DNA from: an uncultured Bacteroidales bacterium
GTDB lineage: Bacteria > Bacteroidota > Bacteroidia > Bacteroidales > UBA932
Length of the DNA: 64,000 bases
Reading direction: 5' to 3'
NCBI GenBank assembly: GCA_944323245.1
Contig: CALURT010000010.1
Span: 1 to 64,000, forward strand
Below, in pieces: positions 9,119 through 18,073 of this stretch. Position 1 is the stretch's first letter. The number at the start of each line of letters is the position of its first letter. Below the pieces are notes generated by a model. That model did not search any database. It saw only the letters and a list, made by a program, of their open reading frames with translations, and was not told where the DNA came from. Both the position numbers and the translations under genes were made by a program.

Positions 9119-10744
9119 ATGGAAAACAGAAGCATAATAGACAGAATCATGGCCATGGAGCCGTCCGTACGGCTCTCGGAAGCAGGAGACGGACAACTCC
9201 TCGTACCGAACGACCGTTTCAGAGAACTCGCCATAAGACTCCGCAGGGAAGAAGGTTTCGATTTTCTTCGCAGCCTTACCGGAGTTGACAGGGGCGAAGA
9301 AGGTCTCGGCTGCGTATATCATTTGGAAAACACTTCGACAGGAGAGAACGTAATCCTTTCGGTGACAGTTCCGGACAGGGAAAATCCGGTCCTGCACTCG
9401 GTAGGAGACCTGTGGAAGACGGCGGAGCTGAACGAACGTGAAGCATACGATTTCTACGGAATCAGCTTTTTCGGGAATCCGGACCTCCGCAGGCTGTACC
9501 TGAGGGACGAATGGAAGGGATATCCGCTCCGCAAGGACTACGACATGTCTTCCAATCCACTCAACATGGACAACGAAGGCGACGAAGATACGTCGGAAGG
9601 ATACGAAAGGACCGAATCGGGTGACTATATAATAAAAAGGCATCCCCTTTTCGAAGAGCAGGAGTATGTCATCAATCTCGGCCCGCAGCACCCCGCCACG
9701 CACGGAGTCCTCAGGTTCAGGGTTTCGTTGGAAGGCGAAATAATAAAGAAGATAGACGTCCACTGCGGATACATCCACAGGGGAATAGAGAAAATGTGCG
9801 AATCGCTCACCTACCCACAGACTCTCGCCCTTACCGACAGGCTCGACTATCTGAGCGCAGCACAGAACCGTCATGCACTGTGCATGTGTATTGAAAAAGG
9901 TCTCGGAGTCGAGGTTTCCGAAAGGATACAGTACATCCGCACGATTATGGACGAACTCCAGAGAATCGACTCGCACCTTCTTTTCTTCTCCTGCCTCTGC
10001 ATGGACATGGGGGCCCTGACTGCATTCTTCTACGGATTCAGGGACAGGGAAAAGGTCCTCGACATTCTTGAGCAGACCACTGGAGGACGCCTGATACAGA
10101 CCTACAACACCATAGGCGGAGTACAGGCCGACATCCATCCCGACTTCGTCGCCAATGTCAAGAAATTCATAAAATACATGAGGCCGATGCTCAGAGAATA
10201 CCACGAAGTGTTCACAGGCAACATAATAGCCCGTGAAAGACTTGTCGGGACGGGAATACTGAGCAGAGAGGACGCCATTTCGTTCGGCGCCACAGGAGGC
10301 ACCGGAAGGGCTTCCGGCTGGGCTTGCGACGTGAGGAAAAGACATCCTTACGCAATGTACGGCAAGGTGGACTTCAAGGAAATCCTCTATGACGAAGGCG
10401 ACTGCATGGCACGCTACATGGTCAGGATGAAGGAGATAGAGGAAAGCATGAACATCATCGAGCAGCTCATCGACAATATCCCTGCAGGAGAATGGCAGAT
10501 GAAGATGAAGCCTGTCATCAAACTCCCTGAGGGAAGCTGGTATTCCGCAGTGGAAAGCAGCCGCGGCGAATTCGGAGTGTACATAGAAAGCCGCGGGGAC
10601 AAATATCCGTACAGGATGAAATTCCGTTCCACCGGTCTTCCTTTGGTAGCCTGCGTGGACACGATTTCACGCGGAGCCAAGATTGCCGACCTGATAGCCA
10701 TCGGCGGTACGTTGGATTATGTCGTACCGGACATTGACAGATAA
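9119..10744 (+). CDS. nuoCD: NADH-quinone oxidoreductase fused subunits C and D
   Basis: This single 541-residue chain joins the 30-kDa NuoC domain (about 1-160, with the EREAYDFYGI-type motif) to the 49-kDa NuoD domain (about 175-541, with QHPATHGVLRF and YIHRGIEK). NuoD forms the quinone pocket with NuoB. I start at MENRSIID, 16 bases after nuoB. An upstream in-frame ATG at 9080 would overlap nuoB by 23 bases and adds 13 residues that look unlike the family. The fusion is known in enterobacteria and in Bacteroidota. Confidence 0.95.
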   Translation: MENRSIIDRIMAMEPSVRLSEAGDGQLLVPNDRFRELAIRLRREEGFDFLRSLTGVDRGEEGLGCVYHLENTSTGENVILSVTVPDRENPVLHSVGDLWKTAELNEREAYDFYGISFFGNPDLRRLYLRDEWKGYPLRKDYDMSSNPLNMDNEGDEDTSEGYERTESGDYIIKRHPLFEEQEYVINLGPQHPATHGVLRFRVSLEGEIIKKIDVHCGYIHRGIEKMCESLTYPQTLALTDRLDYLSAAQNRHALCMCIEKGLGVEVSERIQYIRTIMDELQRIDSHLLFFSCLCMDMGALTAFFYGFRDREKVLDILEQTTGGRLIQTYNTIGGVQADIHPDFVANVKKFIKYMRPMLREYHEVFTGNIIARERLVGTGILSREDAISFGATGGTGRASGWACDVRKRHPYAMYGKVDFKEILYDEGDCMARYMVRMKEIEESMNIIEQLIDNIPAGEWQMKMKPVIKLPEGSWYSAVESSRGEFGVYIESRGDKYPYRMKFRSTGLPLVACVDTISRGAKIADLIAIGGTLDYVVPDIDR

Positions 10745-10775
10745 TTATTGACAAACCAGAAATATAACTGACGAT

Positions 10776-11852
10776 ATGTTTGATTTCAGTGTAGTAACAA
10801 ACTGGATACATGCCCAGCTGACGGCGGTCATGCCTGTCGGTCTTGCGGTTTTCCTTGAATGTGTCGTGATAGGCATCTGCCTTCTGCTGATGTATGTCGT
10901 GGTGGCCATAATCATGATATACATGGAACGCAAGGTCTGCGCCGCATTCCAGTGCCGTCTCGGACCGAACAGGGTAGGTCCGGCAGGTACCGTACAGGTG
11001 ATTTGCGACGTATTCAAGATGCTCACCAAAGAGATTATCATAATACGACATGCGGACAAATTCCTCTACAACCTTGCCCCGTACATAGTAATCATCGCTT
11101 CGGTACTGGCATTTTCATGCATTCCTATCAATAAGGGAATGGAAATCCTCGACTTCAACGTCGGAGTCCTTTTCCTCATTGCAGCGTCTTCCATCGGCGT
11201 GGTGGGAATCCTCCTTGCCGGATGGAGCTCGAACAACAAGTATTCCCTCATCGGAGCGATGCGAAGCGGAGCGCAGATGATCAGCTACGAATTGTCCATC
11301 GGACTTTCCATCCTTACCATCGTGGTACTTACCGATACAATGCAGTTTTCGGAAATCGTGGAACGTCAGGCCGACGGCTGGTTCATATTCAAGGGACATA
11401 TCCCTGCGCTGATAGCGTTCATCATATATCTCATCGCAGGCAATGCCGAAGTGAACAGGGGGCCTTTCGACCTGCCTGAAGCCGAATCCGAACTTACGGC
11501 CGGATACCATACCGAATATTCGGGAATGCATTTCGGACTTTTCTACGTGGCCGAATTCGTGAACCTTTTCATCATCTCGGCCATCGCTGCCACCATTTTC
11601 CTCGGAGGATGGATGCCGCTCCACATTCCCGGGTTGGACGGATTCAATACCGTCATGGACTACATTCCTGGCTTCGTGTGGTTTTTCGGAAAAGCCTTCT
11701 TCGTGGTGCTTCTCCTGATGTGGATCAAATGGACTTTCCCGAGACTCAGAATCGACCAGATTCTTACGCTCGAATGGAAATATCTCGTGCCGATAGGTCT
11801 CGTCAACCTGTTGCTGATGGTAGTAGTGGTCGTATTCAAATTGCATTTTTAG
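10776..11852 (+). CDS. nuoH: NADH-quinone oxidoreductase subunit H
   Basis: NuoH is the membrane subunit that links the quinone site to the proton channels. The 358-residue protein has about eight hydrophobic helices. Conserved loop motifs include [17 protein letters not shown] and the acidic [10 protein letters not shown] with the following [10 protein letters not shown]. These residues line the quinone-access channel in known structures. Confidence 0.96.
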   Translation: MFDFSVVTNWIHAQLTAVMPVGLAVFLECVVIGICLLLMYVVVAIIMIYMERKVCAAFQCRLGPNRVGPAGTVQVICDVFKMLTKEIIIIRHADKFLYNLAPYIVIIASVLAFSCIPINKGMEILDFNVGVLFLIAASSIGVVGILLAGWSSNNKYSLIGAMRSGAQMISYELSIGLSILTIVVLTDTMQFSEIVERQADGWFIFKGHIPALIAFIIYLIAGNAEVNRGPFDLPEAESELTAGYHTEYSGMHFGLFYVAEFVNLFIISAIAATIFLGGWMPLHIPGLDGFNTVMDYIPGFVWFFGKAFFVVLLLMWIKWTFPRLRIDQILTLEWKYLVPIGLVNLLLMVVVVVFKLHF

Positions 11853-11854
11853 TC

Positions 11855-12295
11855 ATGAGTAATTATATAAAAGGTCTGTTTCACGGTTTGGGGACTCTCC
11901 TGACCGGAATGAAGGTTACCGGGAAAGAATTCTTCACCAAGAAGGTGACCGAAAAATATCCGGAAAACAGGGCGACCCTGAAAATGTTCGACCGCTACTG
12001 CGGGGAACTCGTAATGCCGCATGATGAAAACGGCAACAACAAATGCATCGGCTGCGGACTTTGTTCCATGGCCTGCCCCAACGGAACGATACGTATCACA
12101 ACGGAAAACGTCACCGATCCGGAAACCGGACGTCCCAAAAGACGTCTTGTCAAATACGAATACGACCTCGGTTCATGCATGTTCTGTCATCTGTGCGTAA
12201 ATGCCTGTCCGCATGACGCCATAGAATTTTCGACAAACTTCGAACATGCCGTATTCACAAGGGAAAAACTCGTAAAAACTCTGAACAAGCAATGA
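11855..12295 (+). CDS. nuoI: NADH-quinone oxidoreductase subunit I
   Basis: NuoI is a ferredoxin-like subunit with two [4Fe-4S] clusters that lead electrons to NuoB. Both CxxCxxCxxxCP motifs are present: Cys64/67/70/74 and Cys108/111/114/118. The start is set at the ATG two bases after the nuoH stop. The open frame extends upstream inside nuoH, but that part is not family-like. The last four bases overlap the nuoJ start (ATGA). Confidence 0.95.
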   Translation: MSNYIKGLFHGLGTLLTGMKVTGKEFFTKKVTEKYPENRATLKMFDRYCGELVMPHDENGNNKCIGCGLCSMACPNGTIRITTENVTDPETGRPKRRLVKYEYDLGSCMFCHLCVNACPHDAIEFSTNFEHAVFTREKLVKTLNKQ

Positions 12296-12798
12296 TAACT
12301 CTCGATCTGATAGTATTTACGGTGCTCGCCCTGTTCATCACGGTGAGTGCGGTTCTCGCTGTGACCACGAAAAGAATCCTCAGGGCGGCGACATACCTTC
12401 TGTTCGTACTTTTCGGTACTGCCGGAATATATTTCCAGCTGAATTATTCGTTTCTCGGTGCGGTACAGCTTCTGATTTACGCCGGAGGCATCACCGTCCT
12501 CTACGTCTTCTCGATTCTGCTTACATCGAGCGAAGGCGACAAGGCCGAAAAACTGAAAGGATACAAACTCGTGATAGGGCTGATTGCCACGGTAGCCGCT
12601 CTCGGCATCTGCCTGTTCATAATGCTGAAGAATCCGTTTGTCCCGTCCAATTTCGAACACGGTGAATTGGACGTGCGCACAATCGGGCACGCCCTGATGG
12701 GCACAGGCAAGGACGGATATGTCCTGCCGTTCGAGGTGATAAGCATTCTGCTTCTCGCCTGCATAGTAGGAGGAATCATGATTGCAAGAAAACGTTAA
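12292..12798 (+). CDS. nuoJ: NADH-quinone oxidoreductase subunit J
   Basis: The product is a 168-residue membrane protein with five predicted helices, translationally coupled to nuoI by a 4-base overlap. The conserved third helix region LNYSFLGAVQLLIYAGGITVL is recognisable and is typical of NuoJ/ND6. It contributes to the proton path with NuoK. Confidence 0.94.
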   Translation: MITLDLIVFTVLALFITVSAVLAVTTKRILRAATYLLFVLFGTAGIYFQLNYSFLGAVQLLIYAGGITVLYVFSILLTSSEGDKAEKLKGYKLVIGLIATVAALGICLFIMLKNPFVPSNFEHGELDVRTIGHALMGTGKDGYVLPFEVISILLLACIVGGIMIARKR

Positions 12799-12810
12799 AA
12801 TCCGCTCGCT

Positions 12811-13119
12811 ATGATACAGATGGAATATTACCTTATAGTCTCGACCATACTGATGTTCGTGGGAATCTACGGTTTCATCACAAGGCGCAACCTGCTTGCC
12901 ATGCTGATTTCCGTGGAACTGATTCTCAACTCCGTAGACATCAATTTCGTGGTTTTCAACCGCTTCCTGTTCCCGGAACAGCTTGAGGGCTTCTTCTTCA
13001 CATTGTTCGCCATTGGAATAAGTGCGGCAGAGACGGCAGTGGCGATAGCCATTATCATAAACATTTACCGCAACATGAAGAACATACAGGTCAAGAACCT
13101 GAAGAACATGAAGTGGTAG
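12811..13119 (+). CDS. nuoK: NADH-quinone oxidoreductase subunit K
   Basis: This is a 102-residue, three-helix membrane subunit related to MrpC of antiporters. The two buried glutamates used in proton transfer are present: Glu36 in SVELILNSV and Glu74 in SAAETAVAIA. The start is the ATG at 12811; a second ATG three codons on is possible. Confidence 0.95.
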   Translation: MIQMEYYLIVSTILMFVGIYGFITRRNLLAMLISVELILNSVDINFVVFNRFLFPEQLEGFFFTLFAIGISAAETAVAIAIIINIYRNMKNIQVKNLKNMKW

Positions 13120-13140
13120 GAAACAAAACGTGACGAAATT

Positions 13141-15036
13141 ATGGACTTTACATACACAGTACTGATATTGCTGCTCCCGTTCCTGAGTTTCATCCTCATC
13201 GGTCTGCTCGGGACCAAACTGAAACCGGTCACGGCCGGTATCATAGGAACGGTCGTGACCGGAATAGCGGCCGCATTGAGCTACTATACCGCATTCGGGT
13301 ATTTCGGTGCCGGAAGGGACGCTTCAGGCGTTTATCCTACGATGATTCCATGGAACACGGTATGGCTGCCGTTCAGCGAAACGCTCCACATCGACCTCGG
13401 CGTCATGCTCGACCCTATATCCGTCATGATGCTCGTGGTCATTTCCACGGTTTCCCTTATGGTGCATATCTATTCTTTCGGATACATGAAGGGCGAAAGA
13501 GGATTCCAGAGGTATTACGCTTTCCTCTCCCTCTTCACGATGAGCATGATGGGATTGGTGGTAGCCACGAATATTTTCCAGATGTACCTTTTCTGGGAAC
13601 TCGTGGGTGTCAGCTCTTATCTGCTCATAGGCTTCTACTATACGAAGAAAGAGGCTGTGGCGGCATCGAAAAAGGCATTTATCGTGACCCGTTTCGCCGA
13701 CCTCGGATTTTTGGTCGGAATCCTGTTCTACGGATTCTATACCGGGACTTTCTCATTCACTCCGGATGCTCCCGCTCTCGGAGCGGCCAAGGCCATCCTG
13801 CCGATAGCTCTCGGACTGATGTTTGTCGGAGGCGCCGGCAAGAGTGCCATGTTCCCTCTGCATATATGGCTTCCTGACGCAATGGAAGGCCCTACGCCCG
13901 TTTCCGCCCTCATCCATGCGGCGACAATGGTCGTGGCAGGAGTCTATCTCGTGGCAAGGATGTTCCCTCTTTTCGTGGAATACGCACCTGACGTGCTTCA
14001 TCTGACAGCATACGTGGGAGCATTCACGGCCCTATATGCAGCGGTTGTGGCCTGCGTGCAAAGCGACATAAAAAGAGTGCTTGCATTCAGTACGATTTCG
14101 CAGATAGGCTTCATGATAGTGGCCCTCGGAGTCTGCACGTCGTCCGACCCTCATGCCGGAGGCTTGGGTTACATGGCTTCGATGTTCCACCTGTTCACCC
14201 ATGCCATGTTCAAGGCCCTGCTCTTCCTCTGCGCAGGCTGCATCATCCACGCCGTGCATTCCAACGAGGTGTCGGCCATGGGCGGTCTCCGCAAATACCT
14301 TCCGGTAACTCACGCCACGTTCCTCGTGGCCTGTCTTGCCATTGCCGGAATATGGCCTTTGAGCGGCTTCTTCTCCAAGGACGAAATCATTACCGCATGT
14401 TTCGAATTCAGCCCGTTCATCGGCGTGACGATGACATTCATCGCCGGACTTACCGCATTCTACATGTTCAGGCTTTATTACGGAATATTCTGGGGCAGGG
14501 AAAACAAGGCCCTTCATGCAGAGCATGTTCCTCATGAAGCACCGGCTACAATGACGGTTCCGTTGGTTTTCCTCGCCGTCGTGACCCTTTTTGCCGGATG
14601 GATTCCTTTCGGACACTTTGTCAGCAGCGACGGGCAGGCGTACACGATACACATAAATACCACTGTCGCAATTGTGAGCCTCTGTGTGGCTGCCGCCGGA
14701 ATAGCCTTGGCCACATGGATGTATATGCGTGAGGACAGGAAGGTGGCCGACGGACTTGCCACAAGATTCAGCGGACTGCACAAGGCGGCTTACCACAGGT
14801 TCTACATAGACGAAATATACCAGTTCATTACCCACAGAATCATTTTCGCCTGCATATCGTCCCCTATAGCGTGGTTCGACAGGCATGTCGTGGACGGATT
14901 CATGAACGGCATGGCATGGGTGACGGAAAAGACCTCGTGGGCTATACGTTACATGCAGAGCGGAAGCGTGCAGAGGTACTGTATATGGTTCCTAGGCGGT
15001 GTACTCGGTCTCGTGATACTGCTGTTGCTGATCTGA
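13141..15036 (+). CDS. nuoL: NADH-quinone oxidoreductase subunit L
   Basis: NuoL is the distal antiporter-like proton channel of complex I. At 631 residues it has the usual length. The channel residues lie in FWELVGVSSYLLIGF (Glu153) and GGAGKSAMFPLHIWLPDAM (Lys234). The C-terminal part includes the predicted amphipathic lateral helix and a final membrane anchor (about 605-631). Confidence 0.96.
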   Translation: MDFTYTVLILLLPFLSFILIGLLGTKLKPVTAGIIGTVVTGIAAALSYYTAFGYFGAGRDASGVYPTMIPWNTVWLPFSETLHIDLGVMLDPISVMMLVVISTVSLMVHIYSFGYMKGERGFQRYYAFLSLFTMSMMGLVVATNIFQMYLFWELVGVSSYLLIGFYYTKKEAVAASKKAFIVTRFADLGFLVGILFYGFYTGTFSFTPDAPALGAAKAILPIALGLMFVGGAGKSAMFPLHIWLPDAMEGPTPVSALIHAATMVVAGVYLVARMFPLFVEYAPDVLHLTAYVGAFTALYAAVVACVQSDIKRVLAFSTISQIGFMIVALGVCTSSDPHAGGLGYMASMFHLFTHAMFKALLFLCAGCIIHAVHSNEVSAMGGLRKYLPVTHATFLVACLAIAGIWPLSGFFSKDEIITACFEFSPFIGVTMTFIAGLTAFYMFRLYYGIFWGRENKALHAEHVPHEAPATMTVPLVFLAVVTLFAGWIPFGHFVSSDGQAYTIHINTTVAIVSLCVAAAGIALATWMYMREDRKVADGLATRFSGLHKAAYHRFYIDEIYQFITHRIIFACISSPIAWFDRHVVDGFMNGMAWVTEKTSWAIRYMQSGSVQRYCIWFLGGVLGLVILLLLI

Positions 15037-15086
15037 ACCGGGACGGATATATGATTTTAACCAACTGTTGAAAACAAAAAGGTATC

Positions 15087-16571
15087 ATGAATATATTATC
15101 ACTTTTTCCGGCCATACCCCTGCTGATGATGCTCGGGCTCTGGCTTTCACGGAACACCAAGCAGATACATGCCGTAATGGTGACGGGTTCGGCCCTGCTG
15201 CTTGCACTTTCCCTTTTCCTCGTATTCGAATATGCGGGACTCAGGAAGGCAGGAGTGACGGATCCGATGCTTTTCACCGACAGCGTGATGTGGTACAGGC
15301 CCCTCAACATCCATTATGCCGTAGGCGTGGACGGAATATCCGTGCTGATGCTGCTTCTGTCATCCATCATAGTGTTTACCGGAACGTTCGCTTCATGGCA
15401 GATGAAAACGGATGTGAAGGAATTTTTCATGTGGTTCTGCCTTCTGAGTCTGGGAGTATTCGGGTTCTTCATATCGTTGGATCTCTTCACGATGTTCATG
15501 TTCTACGAAGTGGCCCTTATCCCGATGTATCTGCTCATAGGCGTATGGGGCAGCGGCCGCAAGGAATATTCGGCGATGAAGCTCACGCTCATGCTCATGG
15601 GCGGTTCCGCCCTGCTGCTGATAGGCATTCTCGGAATCTATTTCGGAGCCGGAGCCACGACAATGAACATAATGGAGATAGCAGGACTCCACAATATCCC
15701 GCTTTCGCTTCAGAGAATCTGGTTCCCTGTAGTATTCATAGGTTTCGGTGTGCTCGGGGCCCTTTTCCCGTTCCACACATGGAGTCCTGACGGTCATGCT
15801 TCCGCTCCGACCGCCGTATCCATGCTCCATGCCGGAGTCCTCATGAAACTCGGAGGCTACGGATGTTTCCGTGTGGCGATGTTCCTCCTTCCCGATGCAG
15901 CGGCCGAACTCAGCTGGATATTCATCATCCTGACCGCAATATCGGTAGTTTACGGAGCCTTTTCGGCCTGCGTCCAGACAGACCTCAAATATATCAATGC
16001 CTATTCTTCGGTATCGCATTGCGGACTCGTCCTTTTCGCCATACTGATGATAAATTCCACCGCAGCTACCGGAGCAGTGCTTCAGATGCTGAGCCACGGA
16101 CTGATGACAGCCCTGTTCTTCGCACTGATAGGAATGATATACGGCCGCACCCATACCCGTGACATCAGGCAATTGAGCGGACTCATGAAGATAATGCCTT
16201 TCCTGTCTGTATGCTATGTAATTGCAGGACTTGCAAACCTCGGGCTTCCTGGTCTGAGCGGCTTCGTGGCCGAGATGACTATCTTCAACGGGGCCTTCAT
16301 GAACGACGGGATTTTCTACAGGGTGGTGACCATCATAGCCTGCACCTCGATAGTGATTACCGCAGTGTATATCCTGCGGGTAATCGGCAAGATCCTTTAC
16401 GGGACATGCACCAACCCCGAGCATCTCAAACTCACAGATGCGACTTGGGACGAAAAACTTGCCGTAGTCGTGCTGATATGTGCGATAGCCGTTCTCGGCC
16501 TTGCGCCTCTTTGGGCAAGCGAAATGATACACGGCAGCGTAACCTCGATTATTTCACACATTTTGAACTAA
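15087..16571 (+). CDS. nuoM: NADH-quinone oxidoreductase subunit M
   Basis: NuoM is the middle antiporter-like subunit, 494 residues, with about 14 helices. The conserved channel glutamate is Glu141 in FYEVALIPMYLLIG. The PFHTWSPDGHASAPTAVSM region corresponds to the broken helix 7-8. The gene follows nuoL after 50 bases, the largest gap in the operon. Confidence 0.96.
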   Translation: MNILSLFPAIPLLMMLGLWLSRNTKQIHAVMVTGSALLLALSLFLVFEYAGLRKAGVTDPMLFTDSVMWYRPLNIHYAVGVDGISVLMLLLSSIIVFTGTFASWQMKTDVKEFFMWFCLLSLGVFGFFISLDLFTMFMFYEVALIPMYLLIGVWGSGRKEYSAMKLTLMLMGGSALLLIGILGIYFGAGATTMNIMEIAGLHNIPLSLQRIWFPVVFIGFGVLGALFPFHTWSPDGHASAPTAVSMLHAGVLMKLGGYGCFRVAMFLLPDAAAELSWIFIILTAISVVYGAFSACVQTDLKYINAYSSVSHCGLVLFAILMINSTAATGAVLQMLSHGLMTALFFALIGMIYGRTHTRDIRQLSGLMKIMPFLSVCYVIAGLANLGLPGLSGFVAEMTIFNGAFMNDGIFYRVVTIIACTSIVITAVYILRVIGKILYGTCTNPEHLKLTDATWDEKLAVVVLICAIAVLGLAPLWASEMIHGSVTSIISHILN

Positions 16572-16577
16572 GAGACA

Positions 16578-18014
16578 ATGGACTATTCAGGAATATTCAC
16601 ATACATGCATTCGGAGATCGTGCTGATCGCCGTCATAGTCATAGCTTTTCTGTATGACCTTTTCGCCACGGGCGAAAGGGCGAGAAAGGCTTTCCACCCG
16701 CTGATGTGCGTACTTATGGCAGCTGTGGCCGTCGTATCGCTCTGGCCGTGGCCGTCGGAAGGCGGGGAAGTTTTCGGAGGGATGTTCACATACGAACCTG
16801 TACACGCCATTGTCAAGGGAATACTTGCCGCAGGGGCCTTTATCGTGCTTCTTCAGTCGGACGTATGGCTTTCTCGTGAAGATACGGCCCACAAGCGAGG
16901 CGAGTTCTATATCCTTACGCTTTCGACATTGCTCGGAATGTATTTCATGATAGGCGCAGGACATTTCCTGATGTTTTTCATCGGCCTTGAATTGGCCTCC
17001 GTGCCTATGGCCTGCCTTGTGGCATTCGACAAATACAGGCATAACTCCGCCGAAGCCGGAGCCAAGTTCATCCTGAGTGCCCTGTTCGCAAGCGGACTGA
17101 TGCTTTACGGAATCTCGTTTTTCTACGGGACTGCCGGGACATTGTACTTCAGTGACCTTCCGGACAGGATTACCGGTTCTCCGCTGCAGATCATGGCTAT
17201 GGTCTTCTTCTTTTCCGGGCTCGGATTCAAGATTTCCCTCGTTCCGTTCCACCTGTGGACGGCAGACACATATCAGGGCGCTCCTACCACGGTGACGTCC
17301 TATCTGTCTGTAGTATCAAAGGGAGCGGCGGCCTTCGTGCTGATGACAATCCTCGTGAAGGTCTTCCCTGCCATGGCAGAGGAATGGAGGGCAATGCTTT
17401 ATGTCGTTATCGTCCTGAGCATTACGGTGGCCAACCTTTTCGCCATAAGACAGCATAATCTGAAAAGGTTCTTCGCCTTTTCGTCCATTTCGCAGGCCGG
17501 TTACATCATGTTGGCCGTCATCAGCGGCACGGCGTTCGGAATGACATCGCTGATATTCTACGTGTTGATATACACCGCAGCCAACCTTGCCGCTTTCGGC
17601 GTGATTTCCACTGTCGAACAGCATAGCGGCGGGAAAGTTGACATGGCTGACTACAACGGCCTGTACCGGACAAATCCGAAATTGGCGATAATCATGACAT
17701 TGGCTCTGTTTTCTCTTGGCGGGATACCTCCGTTCGCTGGCTTCTTCTCGAAGTTCTTCATATTCGCCGCAGCTTTCAGCGAAGGCTTCAAGGTGCTTGT
17801 GTTCATAGCATTGCTCAATACGATAGTGTCGTTATACTATTACCTGCTCGTGGTCAAGGCCATGTTCATAACCCCGAACGAGAATCCCGTTCCGGCGTTC
17901 AGAAGCGACAGGTCGACTCGTATAAGCTTGGTGCTCTGCATCGCCGGAGTGATATTGCTCGGTCTCGTCAGCTCCGTCTACGACGGCATCAACGCCTTCA
18001 CTTTCGGAATGTAA
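16578..18014 (+). CDS. nuoN: NADH-quinone oxidoreductase subunit N
   Basis: NuoN is the third antiporter-like subunit, 478 residues. The channel residues are Glu138 in [11 protein letters not shown] and the lysine of [14 protein letters not shown]. It is the last nuo gene and is followed by a long hairpin before the convergent topB. No nuoE, nuoF or nuoG is present, so this complex would lack the NADH-oxidising module, as is known for Bacteroidota. The electron donor is not encoded here. Confidence 0.95.
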   Translation: MDYSGIFTYMHSEIVLIAVIVIAFLYDLFATGERARKAFHPLMCVLMAAVAVVSLWPWPSEGGEVFGGMFTYEPVHAIVKGILAAGAFIVLLQSDVWLSREDTAHKRGEFYILTLSTLLGMYFMIGAGHFLMFFIGLELASVPMACLVAFDKYRHNSAEAGAKFILSALFASGLMLYGISFFYGTAGTLYFSDLPDRITGSPLQIMAMVFFFSGLGFKISLVPFHLWTADTYQGAPTTVTSYLSVVSKGAAAFVLMTILVKVFPAMAEEWRAMLYVVIVLSITVANLFAIRQHNLKRFFAFSSISQAGYIMLAVISGTAFGMTSLIFYVLIYTAANLAAFGVISTVEQHSGGKVDMADYNGLYRTNPKLAIIMTLALFSLGGIPPFAGFFSKFFIFAAAFSEGFKVLVFIALLNTIVSLYYYLLVVKAMFITPNENPVPAFRSDRSTRISLVLCIAGVILLGLVSSVYDGINAFTFGM

Positions 18015-18034
18015 ATGACGACAATGGGATTTCT

Positions 18035-18073
18035 CCGAACACTTTAACGACTGCCAGTCGTTAAAGTGTTCGG
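18035..18073. terminator. 18-bp perfect hairpin between nuoN and topB
   Basis: CCGAACACTTTAACGACT at 18035-18052 pairs with 18056-18073 over a 3-base loop, with no mismatch. It lies between convergent genes and its right arm covers the last 13 bases of topB, including the stop codon. There is no T run on either side, so it is not a textbook intrinsic terminator. A role in ending both transcripts or protecting their 3' ends is inferred. Confidence 0.6.

Noticed and set aside
8987-10345. 452-codon minus-strand frame opposite nuoCD
   Set aside because: The nuoCD sequence has clear family motifs on the plus strand. The antisense frame has none.
15393-16532. 379-codon minus-strand frame opposite nuoM
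   Set aside because: The composition is rich in His, Arg and Glu, with no hydrophobic core or motif, as expected of an antisense shadow of a membrane protein gene.
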